NCBI GenBank assembly: GCA_003141095.1
Contig: PLKM01000058.1
Coordinates: 1 to 64,000 of the forward strand
Direction: 5' to 3'
DNA: 64,000 nt
Source: Acidimicrobiaceae bacterium
GTDB taxonomy: Bacteria; Actinomycetota; Acidimicrobiia; Acidimicrobiales; RAAP-2
The position numbers and the translations under genes were made by a program. The notes under the pieces are model-generated. The model was not told where the DNA came from, made no database searches, and saw only the letters and a list, made by a program, of their open reading frames with translations. The number at the start of each line of letters is the position of its first letter. The stretch's first letter is position 1. Shown one piece after another: positions 18,625 to 27,695 of this stretch.

Positions 18625-20744
18625 AGGGTTCGTGGCGCAGCCGCCCTACTGGTTCGTGGTTCTCACGAGTCTGGCGCCCCTGGGTTTCGCTGAGCCCATT
18701 TCGTGGACGCGGCCGTTCGATCAACGAACCGAAACCCGTGGGGATCCGCGACCTCGTCGCTTCTCCCGACGAGGTTCGAATTCGCCCCGAGCGACGCTGG
18801 CGAGTGATCGGCGCCTTCTTCCTGCTGCTCTTCCTCATCCTCGTCGGACGGCTGTTCACCTTGCAGATCTTGGACTACAAGTCGTCAGTGCAAGCGGTTG
18901 ACTTGAACTCGCTACGGCCCACGACCATTCCCGCCAGTCGTGGACTAATCCTTGACCGCAACGGAATGCCGCTCGTGACCAACGTGACCACCGTCGAGAT
19001 CCGTCTCTCGCGCGCCGAGGCGGCGTTGTACCCACCGATCAAGGGCGCCCTCGCCTCGCTCACGGGTCTCAGCGTCAAACAGATCAACAGCGACCTCGAC
19101 AACCTGCAGTACGACCCCTACCAACCCGCGCCGATACTGAGCAACGCTCCGGCCAGCGAAGTCGAGTTCATCCAGCTGCACCCCAAGGAGTTCCCGGGCG
19201 TGTCGGTGCTCGACGTGTCGGCCCGGTCCTACCCCAATGGCGGCAACGTCGGTTCCCAGATACTCGGGTACGTCGGTCCCATCACCGAGGCCGAGATCAA
19301 GGCCAATCCCAACAAGGGCTACCAGACCGACTCCACGATCGGAAAGACCGGCATCGAGTCCTTCTACGAGCAGTACCTGCGGGGTCACGATGGGACGAGC
19401 ACGCTCGAAGTCAACGCGTACGGCGACATCCTGGGATCGGTCCACACGACGGCGCCCAAGGTGGGCGATTCGGTGGTGCTCAACATCGATACCGGACTAC
19501 AAAAGGCCCTCGACGGCTACCTCGCGAGTGACATCTTGCACGTGCGCAAGACGCCGGATCCGACGAACGGCGTACTGCCGCCCGCAATCAACGGGGCCGC
19601 GATCGTCATCGACCCCAACAACGGCGACGTGCTCGCGATGTCGAGTTACCCCTCGTACAACCTGAACTCGTTCGTCAATGGATTGTCGAACACTGTGTTT
19701 CATCAGCTTCTGGGCGAGGGCGCGTTCAACAACTACGCGATTCAAGGTCTCTACACGCCAGGCAGCACGTTCAAGATGATCAGCGCCACGGCGGAGCTGC
19801 AAACCGGCATCTTTCCCGCTTCTCAAACCGTTGACGACACGGGCACGTTCACGGTGCCGGGCTGCCTGGAGGGTAATCACGGCTGCGTGTTCCACGACGA
19901 CGAGTCAGTCGGCGCGGGCCGGATCGATCTGCCGATGGCGTTGACGGTATCCTCCGACTACTACTTCTACAACCTGGGTTACCTTTTCTGGGCCCAGCAG
20001 AGCAAGTACGGCCAGACGCCAATTCAGAATGTGGCGAGCGAGTACGGCCTCGACAACTACACGAACATCGACCTGCCGAACGAGACCGAAGGCCGCGTCG
20101 ACTCACCGACCGTGCGAAAGATGCTGCACGCCGAGGCACCCAAGGCCTTTCCGAACGTCAGCTGGTATACCGGCGACAACATTGAGATGGCCTTCGGCCA
20201 AGGATCGACAGCGATCACCCCGATTGCGTTGGCGAACGCGTACGCCACGTTCGCCAACGGCGGAAAGCGTTACGAACCTGAAGTTGCCGCGGCGATCATC
20301 AACGCCCACAACCATGTGGTGGTCCGCTATCAGCCGCGTATCTTGGGCCACGTGGACCTGCCCGCGAGCGTGCGCGATCCAATCCTGCAGGGCCTCGAGG
20401 GAGTGGTGGAAAACCCCCGGGGAACGGCCTACGGGACCTTCCACAGCATCGTGAACTTCTCGCTGACGTCATTCCCGATCGCGGGCAAGACCGGCACCGC
20501 CAGCAACGAAGCCCACGAGGAGCCCAACTCGTGGTTCGTGGGCTTTGGGCCAGTCAGCAAGCCAAAGTACGTGGTGCTGTGCGTCATCGCCCAAGGTGGT
20601 TATGGCGCGGACGCCGCGGCGCCAGTGGTGGCAGAAGCCTTCAACTACCTCGTCGCCCACCCCATTAAGCCGATCTCGCTGAAGCCAAACTTGAGTGTCC
20701 CCGTCGCGAAGAAAGCGGTGAAAACCACAAAGAAGTCCGGTTGA
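18621..20744 (+). CDS. mrdA: Penicillin-binding protein 2 (transpeptidase)
   Basis: STFK active-site motif in TPGSTFKM, KTG in AGKTGTAS, PBP dimerisation domain. Confidence 0.95.
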   Translation: MKGSWRSRPTGSWFSRVWRPWVSLSPFRGRGRSINEPKPVGIRDLVASPDEVRIRPERRWRVIGAFFLLLFLILVGRLFTLQILDYKSSVQAVDLNSLRPTTIPASRGLILDRNGMPLVTNVTTVEIRLSRAEAALYPPIKGALASLTGLSVKQINSDLDNLQYDPYQPAPILSNAPASEVEFIQLHPKEFPGVSVLDVSARSYPNGGNVGSQILGYVGPITEAEIKANPNKGYQTDSTIGKTGIESFYEQYLRGHDGTSTLEVNAYGDILGSVHTTAPKVGDSVVLNIDTGLQKALDGYLASDILHVRKTPDPTNGVLPPAINGAAIVIDPNNGDVLAMSSYPSYNLNSFVNGLSNTVFHQLLGEGAFNNYAIQGLYTPGSTFKMISATAELQTGIFPASQTVDDTGTFTVPGCLEGNHGCVFHDDESVGAGRIDLPMALTVSSDYYFYNLGYLFWAQQSKYGQTPIQNVASEYGLDNYTNIDLPNETEGRVDSPTVRKMLHAEAPKAFPNVSWYTGDNIEMAFGQGSTAITPIALANAYATFANGGKRYEPEVAAAIINAHNHVVVRYQPRILGHVDLPASVRDPILQGLEGVVENPRGTAYGTFHSIVNFSLTSFPIAGKTGTASNEAHEEPNSWFVGFGPVSKPKYVVLCVIAQGGYGADAAAPVVAEAFNYLVAHPIKPISLKPNLSVPVAKKAVKTTKKSG

Positions 20745-21048
20745 GCCGCGTCGGCGAGTAGCCTTAGTTCGTTGGGCGTAGTTGTGCAGAATGTACAGTG
20801 CGCGATAAGAACGCAGCAGCAGCGCAGTGCGATGGTACTCCGCTCTTGCAGGCATTGAGGACGCAACGTGGTACACGTCAGTGAATTGACCATAGTGATC
20901 ATCTGGTTCACCACCCTTTTCGTCGCGACCCAACACGCCCTTTCCTCCAACAAAGTCAACGTCGCGAGTTTTGCTCCGTGCGTCGCAAAGATCATCCATG
21001 GTGCGCAGCACCAAGACCCCACCTACAAGAACTCAAGGAGTACCCGTC

Positions 21049-22677
21049 GTGAGCGACGAAACCAACAATCAGTCAGCATCATCGTCTAACCCTCGAATTG
21101 GCGACACCCGACCCGCACCCCAAATAGGCGACACTCGACCCGGGACGAGCACGTCAGGTTCGCAGTCGACGTCCAACACCAGCGGACAGGGAAGTAGTCA
21201 AGGAAACGGTCCAGGCGGTAGCCGTCGGCGTCGTGGCGGCAGAGGCCGTGGCGGCCAAGGCGGCCAGGGCGGCCAACAACAGCGGACCCAGCAGAGTCGG
21301 GTCATGGACGCGCCCGTCGAGGCATCGGCGCCCGAGGCTGGAAGTTTTGACAGCGTGGGCGGACGCGCCAAGAGCCGTCGTCGTCGCGGTGGAGAGCGTC
21401 GCACCAGGGCTCAGGGCCGCTACTTGATGTGCGTGCACACGACCAAGGAGGCGACCCATGTCGCCACGCTCGAAGGCCGCACCATGGTTGAGTACGTGGT
21501 CGCCAAGGCTGCCGACGAAACCCTTCAAATTGACGGAAACATCTATGTTGGGCGTATTCAAAACGTGTTGCCCGGCATGGAACTCGCCTTCATCGACATC
21601 GGCATTCCAAAAAACGCGGTGCTCTATCGCGGCGACATCTCCTTTGACAACGAAGACGTCGAAGGTGTTGGTCAGAATGACAAGCGCATCGAGCAGATGA
21701 TCAAGTCGGGCCAGACCATTATCTGCCAGGTGACGAAGAACGCCATTGGAGCCAAGGGCGCGCGCCTCACCCAGGAAGTCTCTATTCCTGGTCGCTTCGC
21801 GGTACTGGTCCCGAACTCGTCGACGATTGGCATTTCGAAGCGTCTGCCCGACGGTGAACGACGCCGACTTCGAAAGATCATCGACGACGTGAAGCCCGAG
21901 CGCCACGGCATCATCATCCGCACCGCCGCCGAAGGGGTCACGGCGGAGGATTTAGCGCGTGACGTGACATCACTGTCTGAGAAGTGGGCTGCCATCGAAG
22001 CCGAGGTCGCGAAGTCCAACCAGCCGCGCCTCGTGTATCGCGATCTCGACCTCGCAGTTCGGGTGCTGCGCGAAGAGTTGAACGATGACTACCGCGGCGT
22101 CATCATTGACGACAAGGACCTCTACGAGAAGGTCCGTGAGTACGTGCTCGCCGTCAATCCAGAGTTGGCTGACCGCATCGAGTACTACGACCGCGCAACT
22201 GAAGAGCTGCCGCTGTTCGAGAGGTACTTCGTGCACGAACAACTGCACCGCGCCCTCGACCGCAAGGTCTTCCTGCCTTCTGGTGGATCGCTGATTATTG
22301 AACGTACTGAGGCCCTGACGGTGATTGACGTCAATACTGGCAAGAATGTCGGTACGACCAATCTCGAAGAGACCGTGTTTCGTAACAACCTCGAAGCCGC
22401 CGAGGAGGTTGCGCGCCAACTTCGATTGCGCGACATAGGTGGCATCATCGTCATTGACTTCATCGACATGGAACCGAAGGTCAACCGCGAAGCCGTCGCC
22501 TCGGCGCTTCGTCAAGCCCTGTCTCGCGACAAGACCCGCACCCAGGTATTTGACATCTCTGAGCTTGGACTCGTGGAAATGACCCGAAAGCGGGTCAACG
22601 AGGGCCTCTTGGAGTCCGTGTCGAACGTGTGCACCGTATGCGACGGCCGAGGCTTCGTCGTCGCCACCGGTCTGTAG
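21049..22677 (+). CDS. rne: Ribonuclease E/G family protein
   Basis: S1 domain NIYVGRIQNVLPGMELAFIDIG; DFIDMEPKVNREAVASALRQALSRDKTRTQVFDISELGLVEMTRKR; AAGGAG before GTG 21049. Confidence 0.95.
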   Translation: MSDETNNQSASSSNPRIGDTRPAPQIGDTRPGTSTSGSQSTSNTSGQGSSQGNGPGGSRRRRGGRGRGGQGGQGGQQQRTQQSRVMDAPVEASAPEAGSFDSVGGRAKSRRRRGGERRTRAQGRYLMCVHTTKEATHVATLEGRTMVEYVVAKAADETLQIDGNIYVGRIQNVLPGMELAFIDIGIPKNAVLYRGDISFDNEDVEGVGQNDKRIEQMIKSGQTIICQVTKNAIGAKGARLTQEVSIPGRFAVLVPNSSTIGISKRLPDGERRRLRKIIDDVKPERHGIIIRTAAEGVTAEDLARDVTSLSEKWAAIEAEVAKSNQPRLVYRDLDLAVRVLREELNDDYRGVIIDDKDLYEKVREYVLAVNPELADRIEYYDRATEELPLFERYFVHEQLHRALDRKVFLPSGGSLIIERTEALTVIDVNTGKNVGTTNLEETVFRNNLEAAEEVARQLRLRDIGGIIVIDFIDMEPKVNREAVASALRQALSRDKTRTQVFDISELGLVEMTRKRVNEGLLESVSNVCTVCDGRGFVVATGL

Positions 22678-22720
22678 CCTCGCGCGGCCGCCTGAGTATT
22701 TCGGCTACTATGGAAACCTT

Positions 22721-23032
22721 ATGTACGCCGTCATCCGAGTAGGCACATCTCAAGAGCGCGTCACCGAGGGCCAAGTTGTCCGCGTTGACCTGCGCTCTGA
22801 AGAGATTGGTGCCGATGTCCAGTTCGAGCCCGTATTGCTAGTCGACGGGGACAGTGTTGTCGCCGGCCCAGCACTAAAGGGTGCCACCGTGAGCGCCAAG
22901 ATCATTGGCGATGAGAAGGGCCCGAAGATTCGCGCCCTGACCTACAAGGCCAAGTCAATCCAGCGCAAGCGCTGGGGACACCGCCAGAAGTACTCGACAG
23001 TTGAGATCACCAAGATCTCGGCGAAGGCATAA
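22721..23032 (+). CDS. rplU: 50S ribosomal protein L21
   Basis: MYAVIRVGTSQERVTEGQVVRVD...YKAKSIQRKRWGHRQKYSTVEI. Confidence 0.97.
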   Translation: MYAVIRVGTSQERVTEGQVVRVDLRSEEIGADVQFEPVLLVDGDSVVAGPALKGATVSAKIIGDEKGPKIRALTYKAKSIQRKRWGHRQKYSTVEITKISAKA

Positions 23033-23041
23033 GGGGTATCC

Positions 23042-23293
23042 ATGTCAAAGACCAAAGGTGGCGGTTCCACAAGGAACGGTCGCGATTCCAATGCCCAGCG
23101 CCTCGGAGTCAAGACGTTTGACGGAACTGCTGTAAAGACCGGGAGCATCATTATCCGCCAGCGTGGCACCCTGTTTCATCCGGGTCGCAATGTCGGCATT
23201 GGCAAGGATGACACCCTTTTCGCGCTCGCTGAAGGAACTGTGAAGTTTGGTTTCCGCGGCGGCCGAAAGCTCGTCGACGTTCTCGTTGACTGA
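23042..23293 (+). CDS. rpmA: 50S ribosomal protein L27
   Basis: [28 protein letters not shown]...[27 protein letters not shown]. Confidence 0.98.
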   Translation: MSKTKGGGSTRNGRDSNAQRLGVKTFDGTAVKTGSIIIRQRGTLFHPGRNVGIGKDDTLFALAEGTVKFGFRGGRKLVDVLVD

Positions 23294-23305
23294 GCTTTCC
23301 TCCTA

Positions 23306-23347
23306 AAACTAGAAACCCCCGGGCTAGTGCCCGGGGGTTTCTAGTTT
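23306..23347. terminator. Bidirectional intrinsic terminator between rpmA and HU gene
   Basis: AAACTAGAAACCCCCGGGC-TAGT-GCCCGGGGGTTTCTAGTTT, perfect 19-bp stem, between convergent genes. Confidence 0.93.
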
Positions 23348-23357
23348 GTTACAAGGA

Positions 23358-23636
23358 TTATAGGCCTTTGACTGCCTTTTTAAAGGTTGAGCCAATGGAA
23401 ACCTTGGGAGCCTTGGAAGCCTTCACCTGGATGGCTTCGCCGGTCTGTGGGTTACGTGCGGTGCGAGCCTTGCGGTCTACACGCTCGAATGACAGGAAGC
23501 CCGAAAGAACGATCTTCTCACCCTTTGTAACGTTCTTCACCACGACGTCCTCAAGGGCCTTGAGGACCTCAGCTACCGTGCTCTTCGTCGCGCCACTCTC
23601 AGCAACAATTGCATCTACCAACTCGGCCTTGTTCAC
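23358..23636 (-). CDS. hup: HU family DNA-binding protein
   Basis: VNKAELVDAIVAESGATKSTVAEVLKALEDVV...FLSFERVDRKARTARNPQTGEAIQV; AAGGAG before GTG 23636. Confidence 0.96.
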   Translation of the reverse strand: MNKAELVDAIVAESGATKSTVAEVLKALEDVVVKNVTKGEKIVLSGFLSFERVDRKARTARNPQTGEAIQVKASKAPKVSIGSTFKKAVKGL

Positions 23637-23831
23637 CGGTCGACTCCTTACTCTTCGTTGAAACGGACTGGGAGTGTTCCCAGCAACCGCAGCCATCTTT
23701 ATCGCAAAAACGCAGCAATATTGGGATTTCTGCTAATAAATCAGAGGGAAATATGGTTATTAGTGCTCAAAATCCCTGTTGAGGAGTTATTTCGAATTCT
23801 TAGAGGGCAAGAAATAGTTCACTCTGGGCCC

Positions 23832-23837
23832 TACGAT
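23832..23837 (+). promoter_or_regulatory. -10-like TACGAT, 6 nt before ATG 23844
   Basis: TACGAT-GGTTAA-ATG; no SD. Confidence 0.55.
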
Positions 23838-23843
23838 GGTTAA

Positions 23844-25208
23844 ATGGATTACCTAGATCGCGTCAAATTAGCTGAGTTGGGCGTCAAAGAGCGTTCCCTC
23901 TACGAGACCCTGCACCCCAACTCCCGAGCCCTTCACGATAACGCCAACCATCTCTTGGCGCGGGTCCCGATGACGTGGATGAATAAATGGGCCGGAGGCT
24001 TTCCACTGGGCTTTTCTCAAGCTCACGGCGCGCTCGTGCGCGACCTTGACGGCCACGAACTCGTTGACTTCGCGCTGGGCGACACCGGCGCCATGGCGGG
24101 ACACTCGCCCGAGCCGCTCGTACGAGCCATGGCTCGACGCATTGGGGTCGATGGCGGGCTCACGACGATGCTGCCCAACGAAGACGCCGAGTGGGTGGCG
24201 AGCGAGTTGACCCGCCGGTTCGGCCTCGCGCAGTGGTCGTTCAGCTTGTCGGCTACCGATGCGAATCGTTGGCTCTTGCGCCTCGTTCGACTGGTCACCC
24301 AGCGTCCGAAGATTCTGGTCTTCTCCTACTCGTATCACGGCTCGGTCGATGAGACCTTCGTGGTCGTCGATGATCAGGGCCGTCAAGTGTCCCGGCCGGG
24401 CAACGTGGCGCCGGCCTTTGACCCGACCGCAACGACTCGCGTGGTCGAGTTCAACGACCTCGAAGGTTTGCGCCGTGAACTCAGCTACGGCGACGTCGCG
24501 GCGGTGCTGACCGAGCCGGCTCTGACCAACATTGGCATTGTGCTGCCCGAGCCGGGGTTCCTTGAAGGAGTGCGCTCGGCGTGTGACGCTGCGGGAACCC
24601 TGCTGATCCTCGACGAGACCCACACCTTCTCGGCGGGTCCCGGCGGCGCGACGAAACGGTTCAATCTGCGCCCCGACGCGCTCACGATTGGAAAATCGCT
24701 CGGTGGAGGAGTCCCGTGCGGCGCCTACGGACTCAGCCAGGAACTGGCCGAGCGCGTGCTCGCCGCTGTTGCGAGCGGTGCCGACATCGTGGACGTCGGG
24801 GGAGTGGGCGGCACGCTGGCGGGCAACGCCATGGGTTTTGCCGCCATGAGGGCGGTGCTCGGCGAAGTACTCACCGACGAGGCGTTTGGTCCCATGGAGC
24901 AACTCGCGACGACCTTTGCGAAGGGCGTGCGCGAAACGATCGAGGCCCACGAGCTGCCCTGGTCAATAAGTCAGCTCGGCGCGCGCTGCGAGTACCGATT
25001 CGCGTCGCCGGCTCCACGAAGTGGTGGCGAGTCGCTCAAGAGTGCCGATCCGCTGCTCGAGGACTTTCTGCACCTCTACGGGGTCAATCGGGGAGTCTTG
25101 TTGACGCCCTTTCACAACATGGCCCTGATGTGCCCGGCGACGAGCAAAGAGCACGTGGAGCTTCACCAGGGGGTCTTTGACGAAGCAGTCGGTCAACTCG
25201 TCCACTGA
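23844..25208 (+). CDS. Class III aminotransferase (glutamate-1-semialdehyde aminomutase-like)
   Basis: LLILDETHTFSAGPGG, PLP lysine in LTIGKSLGGGVPCGAYG. Confidence 0.88.
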   Translation: MDYLDRVKLAELGVKERSLYETLHPNSRALHDNANHLLARVPMTWMNKWAGGFPLGFSQAHGALVRDLDGHELVDFALGDTGAMAGHSPEPLVRAMARRIGVDGGLTTMLPNEDAEWVASELTRRFGLAQWSFSLSATDANRWLLRLVRLVTQRPKILVFSYSYHGSVDETFVVVDDQGRQVSRPGNVAPAFDPTATTRVVEFNDLEGLRRELSYGDVAAVLTEPALTNIGIVLPEPGFLEGVRSACDAAGTLLILDETHTFSAGPGGATKRFNLRPDALTIGKSLGGGVPCGAYGLSQELAERVLAAVASGADIVDVGGVGGTLAGNAMGFAAMRAVLGEVLTDEAFGPMEQLATTFAKGVRETIEAHELPWSISQLGARCEYRFASPAPRSGGESLKSADPLLEDFLHLYGVNRGVLLTPFHNMALMCPATSKEHVELHQGVFDEAVGQLVH

Positions 25209-25236
25209 GAAAAGGGGCCTCCAATGGGTGGGGCCG

Positions 25237-25242
25237 TAGGAT
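25237..25242 (+). promoter_or_regulatory. -10-like TAGGAT, 6 nt before obg GTG 25249
   Basis: TAGGAT-GGGGGC-GTG. Confidence 0.55.
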
Positions 25243-25248
25243 GGGGGC

Positions 25249-26616
25249 GTGTCTTCCTTCGTCGATTCCGCTCAACTCCACGCCAAAGCGGGTGACGGAG
25301 GCGCCGGCTGCGTCAGTTTTCGCCGTGAGGCCCACGTCGCCAAGGGCGGCCCGGACGGCGGCGACGGCGGCCGCGGCGGCAGCGTCTGGATCGTCGCTGA
25401 CCACAACCAAGCCTCGTTGCTGGGTTTTCGCGACCATCCCTTTCGCCGCGCCACCGACGGCCAGCACGGCACCTCGAAACGCCAGCACGGCTCGGGGGGC
25501 AAGGACGTCACGGTCACGGTGGCGGTTGGCACCCAGGTCTTCAGCCAAGAGGGCGAGCTCCTGGTCGACCTCGCCGGGCCCGGGGACCGTTGGCTCGCCG
25601 CCGAGGGCGGGCTCGGGGGGCAGGGCAACGCCCGTTTCCTGTCGAACCAGCGACGCGCACCGGCCTTCGCCGAGCAGGGCGAGGTCGGACAGGAGCGTTG
25701 GTACAACCTCGAACTGAAGCTGCAAGCGGACGTGGCCCTGATTGGATTCCCCAACGTCGGAAAGTCGACCTTGATCTCACGAGTCTCCGCGGCTCGCCCG
25801 AAAATTGCTGACTACCCGTTCACGACCCTCGTTCCTAACTTGGGCGTGGTGCGCGTGGGCGCCCGCTCGGGCCGCCCCCAGGACGCCACCGAGTTCGTGA
25901 TGGCGGACATCCCGGGCCTCATCGAGGGCGCCGCCGAAGGTCGCGGACTGGGTCACGACTTCCTACGCCACGTGGAGCGGGCCCGAGTGCTCTGCGTACT
26001 GCTGGACCTTTCTGAACTGGCGCCCATAGGGCCCCAAGAGCAGATGGACATCCTGCTTCGCGAACTCGGCGACTACCAGACCGATCTCCTCGACCGGCCT
26101 CGGGTGATCGTGGGCTCGAAAGGTGACGTCGCCGCGCACGAGATCGAGGGCATCCCGACCATTTCATCGGTGACCGGCGAGGGAATTGACGCACTCGTGG
26201 CCCAACTCGCCGGCCTCGTGCTGCAGGTGCGCGGTGAAGAGGCGGAGACGCTGGACCACACGGTCGTCGTCCACAAGCCGCTGCCCGACGAAATCTTCGT
26301 CGGGCGCGACGGACAGAACGCCTGGATTGTCGAAGGCCGTCCCGCGATTCGTGCGGTGCGCTTTCAAGACCTCACCGATGACGAAGCCCTCGCCGAGATA
26401 GTGCGGCGTCTGCGCGGGCTCGGCGTCGACCGGATGTTGACGCGTGCCGGGGTTCGCGACGGCGACGTGGTGACGATCGGACCACTCTCCTTCGAGTGGT
26501 GGCGCGATGAGGTCGGGGCCGGGCTCGACCGCGGCGACCACCACCGCGCGTCACGCCGAGAGCGACTCGCTCGACACGGCCGACTCGACTTGGGCGACAG
26601 TGATGACGACTCGTAG
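25249..26616 (+). CDS. obgE: GTPase ObgE/CgtA
   Basis: Gly-rich Obg domain; G1 GFPNVGKSTLI; DIPGLIEGA. Confidence 0.97.
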   Translation: MSSFVDSAQLHAKAGDGGAGCVSFRREAHVAKGGPDGGDGGRGGSVWIVADHNQASLLGFRDHPFRRATDGQHGTSKRQHGSGGKDVTVTVAVGTQVFSQEGELLVDLAGPGDRWLAAEGGLGGQGNARFLSNQRRAPAFAEQGEVGQERWYNLELKLQADVALIGFPNVGKSTLISRVSAARPKIADYPFTTLVPNLGVVRVGARSGRPQDATEFVMADIPGLIEGAAEGRGLGHDFLRHVERARVLCVLLDLSELAPIGPQEQMDILLRELGDYQTDLLDRPRVIVGSKGDVAAHEIEGIPTISSVTGEGIDALVAQLAGLVLQVRGEEAETLDHTVVVHKPLPDEIFVGRDGQNAWIVEGRPAIRAVRFQDLTDDEALAEIVRRLRGLGVDRMLTRAGVRDGDVVTIGPLSFEWWRDEVGAGLDRGDHHRASRRERLARHGRLDLGDSDDDS

Positions 26617-27673
26617 CGTCGTCGTCAAAGTCGGCACGTCCTCGGTCACCGATTCGACTGGCGGCGTTGATTACGAAGTACTCGTCAACATCGCCGACGA
26701 CGTAGTGCACCTTCGCGCCGAGGGCTGGACGGTCGTCGTGGTGACGTCAGGCGCCATCACCGCGGGTTGGGCGGAAGTCGGGAAGGGAACCCCTCGTCCG
26801 ACCGACGCCGCCACCCTGCAAGCGGTCTCGGCGGTCGGCCAGCCACTGCTGATGCACGCGTGGCGAAATGCGTTTGGCGAGTTAAGCACCGCCGTAGGCC
26901 AGGTGCTGCTCGCGCCACTCGATTTTTCGCATCGCGGTCAGTACCTGCACGCGAGGGGCACCCTCGAGTCGCTCCAGGGTCTCGGCGTGGTGCCGATCGT
27001 GAATGAGAACGACGCCGTCGCCGACGAAGAGATCCGATTCGGCGACAACGACCGGCTCGCGGCGCTCGTCGCAAATCTGGTGGGGGCCTCGCACCTCGTG
27101 CTCTTGACCGACACCGACGGCCTGTTGACGGCCGACCCGCGCCTCGATCCCTCGGCGACGCTGATCGAAGAAGTGTCGGCGATCGACGCCGACCTCGTGG
27201 AGGTGGCGGGTTCGAGCCGCTCGGGCGTGGGCAGCGGTGGAATGGCTTCGAAGCTCGCCGCGGCTCGGATGGCGACCTGGTCGGGCATCACCACGGTTAT
27301 CGCCTCCGCTCGGGCGCCGAAATCGCTACGCAAGGCGCTGAGTGAGAAGACCGGCTTCGGCACGACCTTCCACCCGCGCAGCGAAAGGCTTTCGGCGCGC
27401 AAGTCGTGGATTGCCTTCGCCGTGGCGAGCCAAGGATCGCTCACCATCAACCAGGGCGCGCTGCAGGCGCTCGAGCACGACGGGCGCAGCCTGCTGCGCG
27501 TGGGCGTGGAGTCCTTCGACGGCGGTTTCTCAGAAGGCGACGCCGTCGAGATCAAGGGCCCGGGCGGACAGGTCATCGCCAAGGGGCTGGTTCGGGTGGG
27601 CGCCGACGGATTCAACGAGAGCGATGACGTGGTGGTTCACCGTGACGACCTCGTCCTGCTTCGTAGGGTCTAG
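26603..27673 (+). CDS. proB: Glutamate 5-kinase
   Basis: VVVKVGTSSVTD; PIVNENDAVADEEIRFGDNDRLAALVANLVGA; C-terminal PUA domain. Confidence 0.96.
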   Translation: MTTRSVVVKVGTSSVTDSTGGVDYEVLVNIADDVVHLRAEGWTVVVVTSGAITAGWAEVGKGTPRPTDAATLQAVSAVGQPLLMHAWRNAFGELSTAVGQVLLAPLDFSHRGQYLHARGTLESLQGLGVVPIVNENDAVADEEIRFGDNDRLAALVANLVGASHLVLLTDTDGLLTADPRLDPSATLIEEVSAIDADLVEVAGSSRSGVGSGGMASKLAAARMATWSGITTVIASARAPKSLRKALSEKTGFGTTFHPRSERLSARKSWIAFAVASQGSLTINQGALQALEHDGRSLLRVGVESFDGGFSEGDAVEIKGPGGQVIAKGLVRVGADGFNESDDVVVHRDDLVLLRRV

Positions 27674-27683
27674 GTCGCTCCAT

Positions 27684-27689
27684 TACGCT
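27684..27689 (+). promoter_or_regulatory. -10-like TACGCT, 6 nt before proA ATG 27696
   Basis: TACGCT-GATGGG-ATG. Confidence 0.5.
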
Positions 27690-27695
27690 GATGGG

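Noticed and set aside
20868-21089. 73-aa ORF in the rne leader
   Set aside because: Overlaps the rne SD/start in another frame, no homology-like motifs; more likely untranslated leader
23658-23843. 61-aa ORF ending just before the aminotransferase ATG (possible leader peptide)
   Set aside because: Overlaps the HU promoter region, no SD, no coding signature; cannot be supported
27342-27695. N-terminal extension of proA in the ORF track (and similar over-long starts for rne, nusA, ribF, ispG, clustered upstream)
   Set aside because: Extension overlaps proB in another frame; family N-terminus begins at ATG 27696
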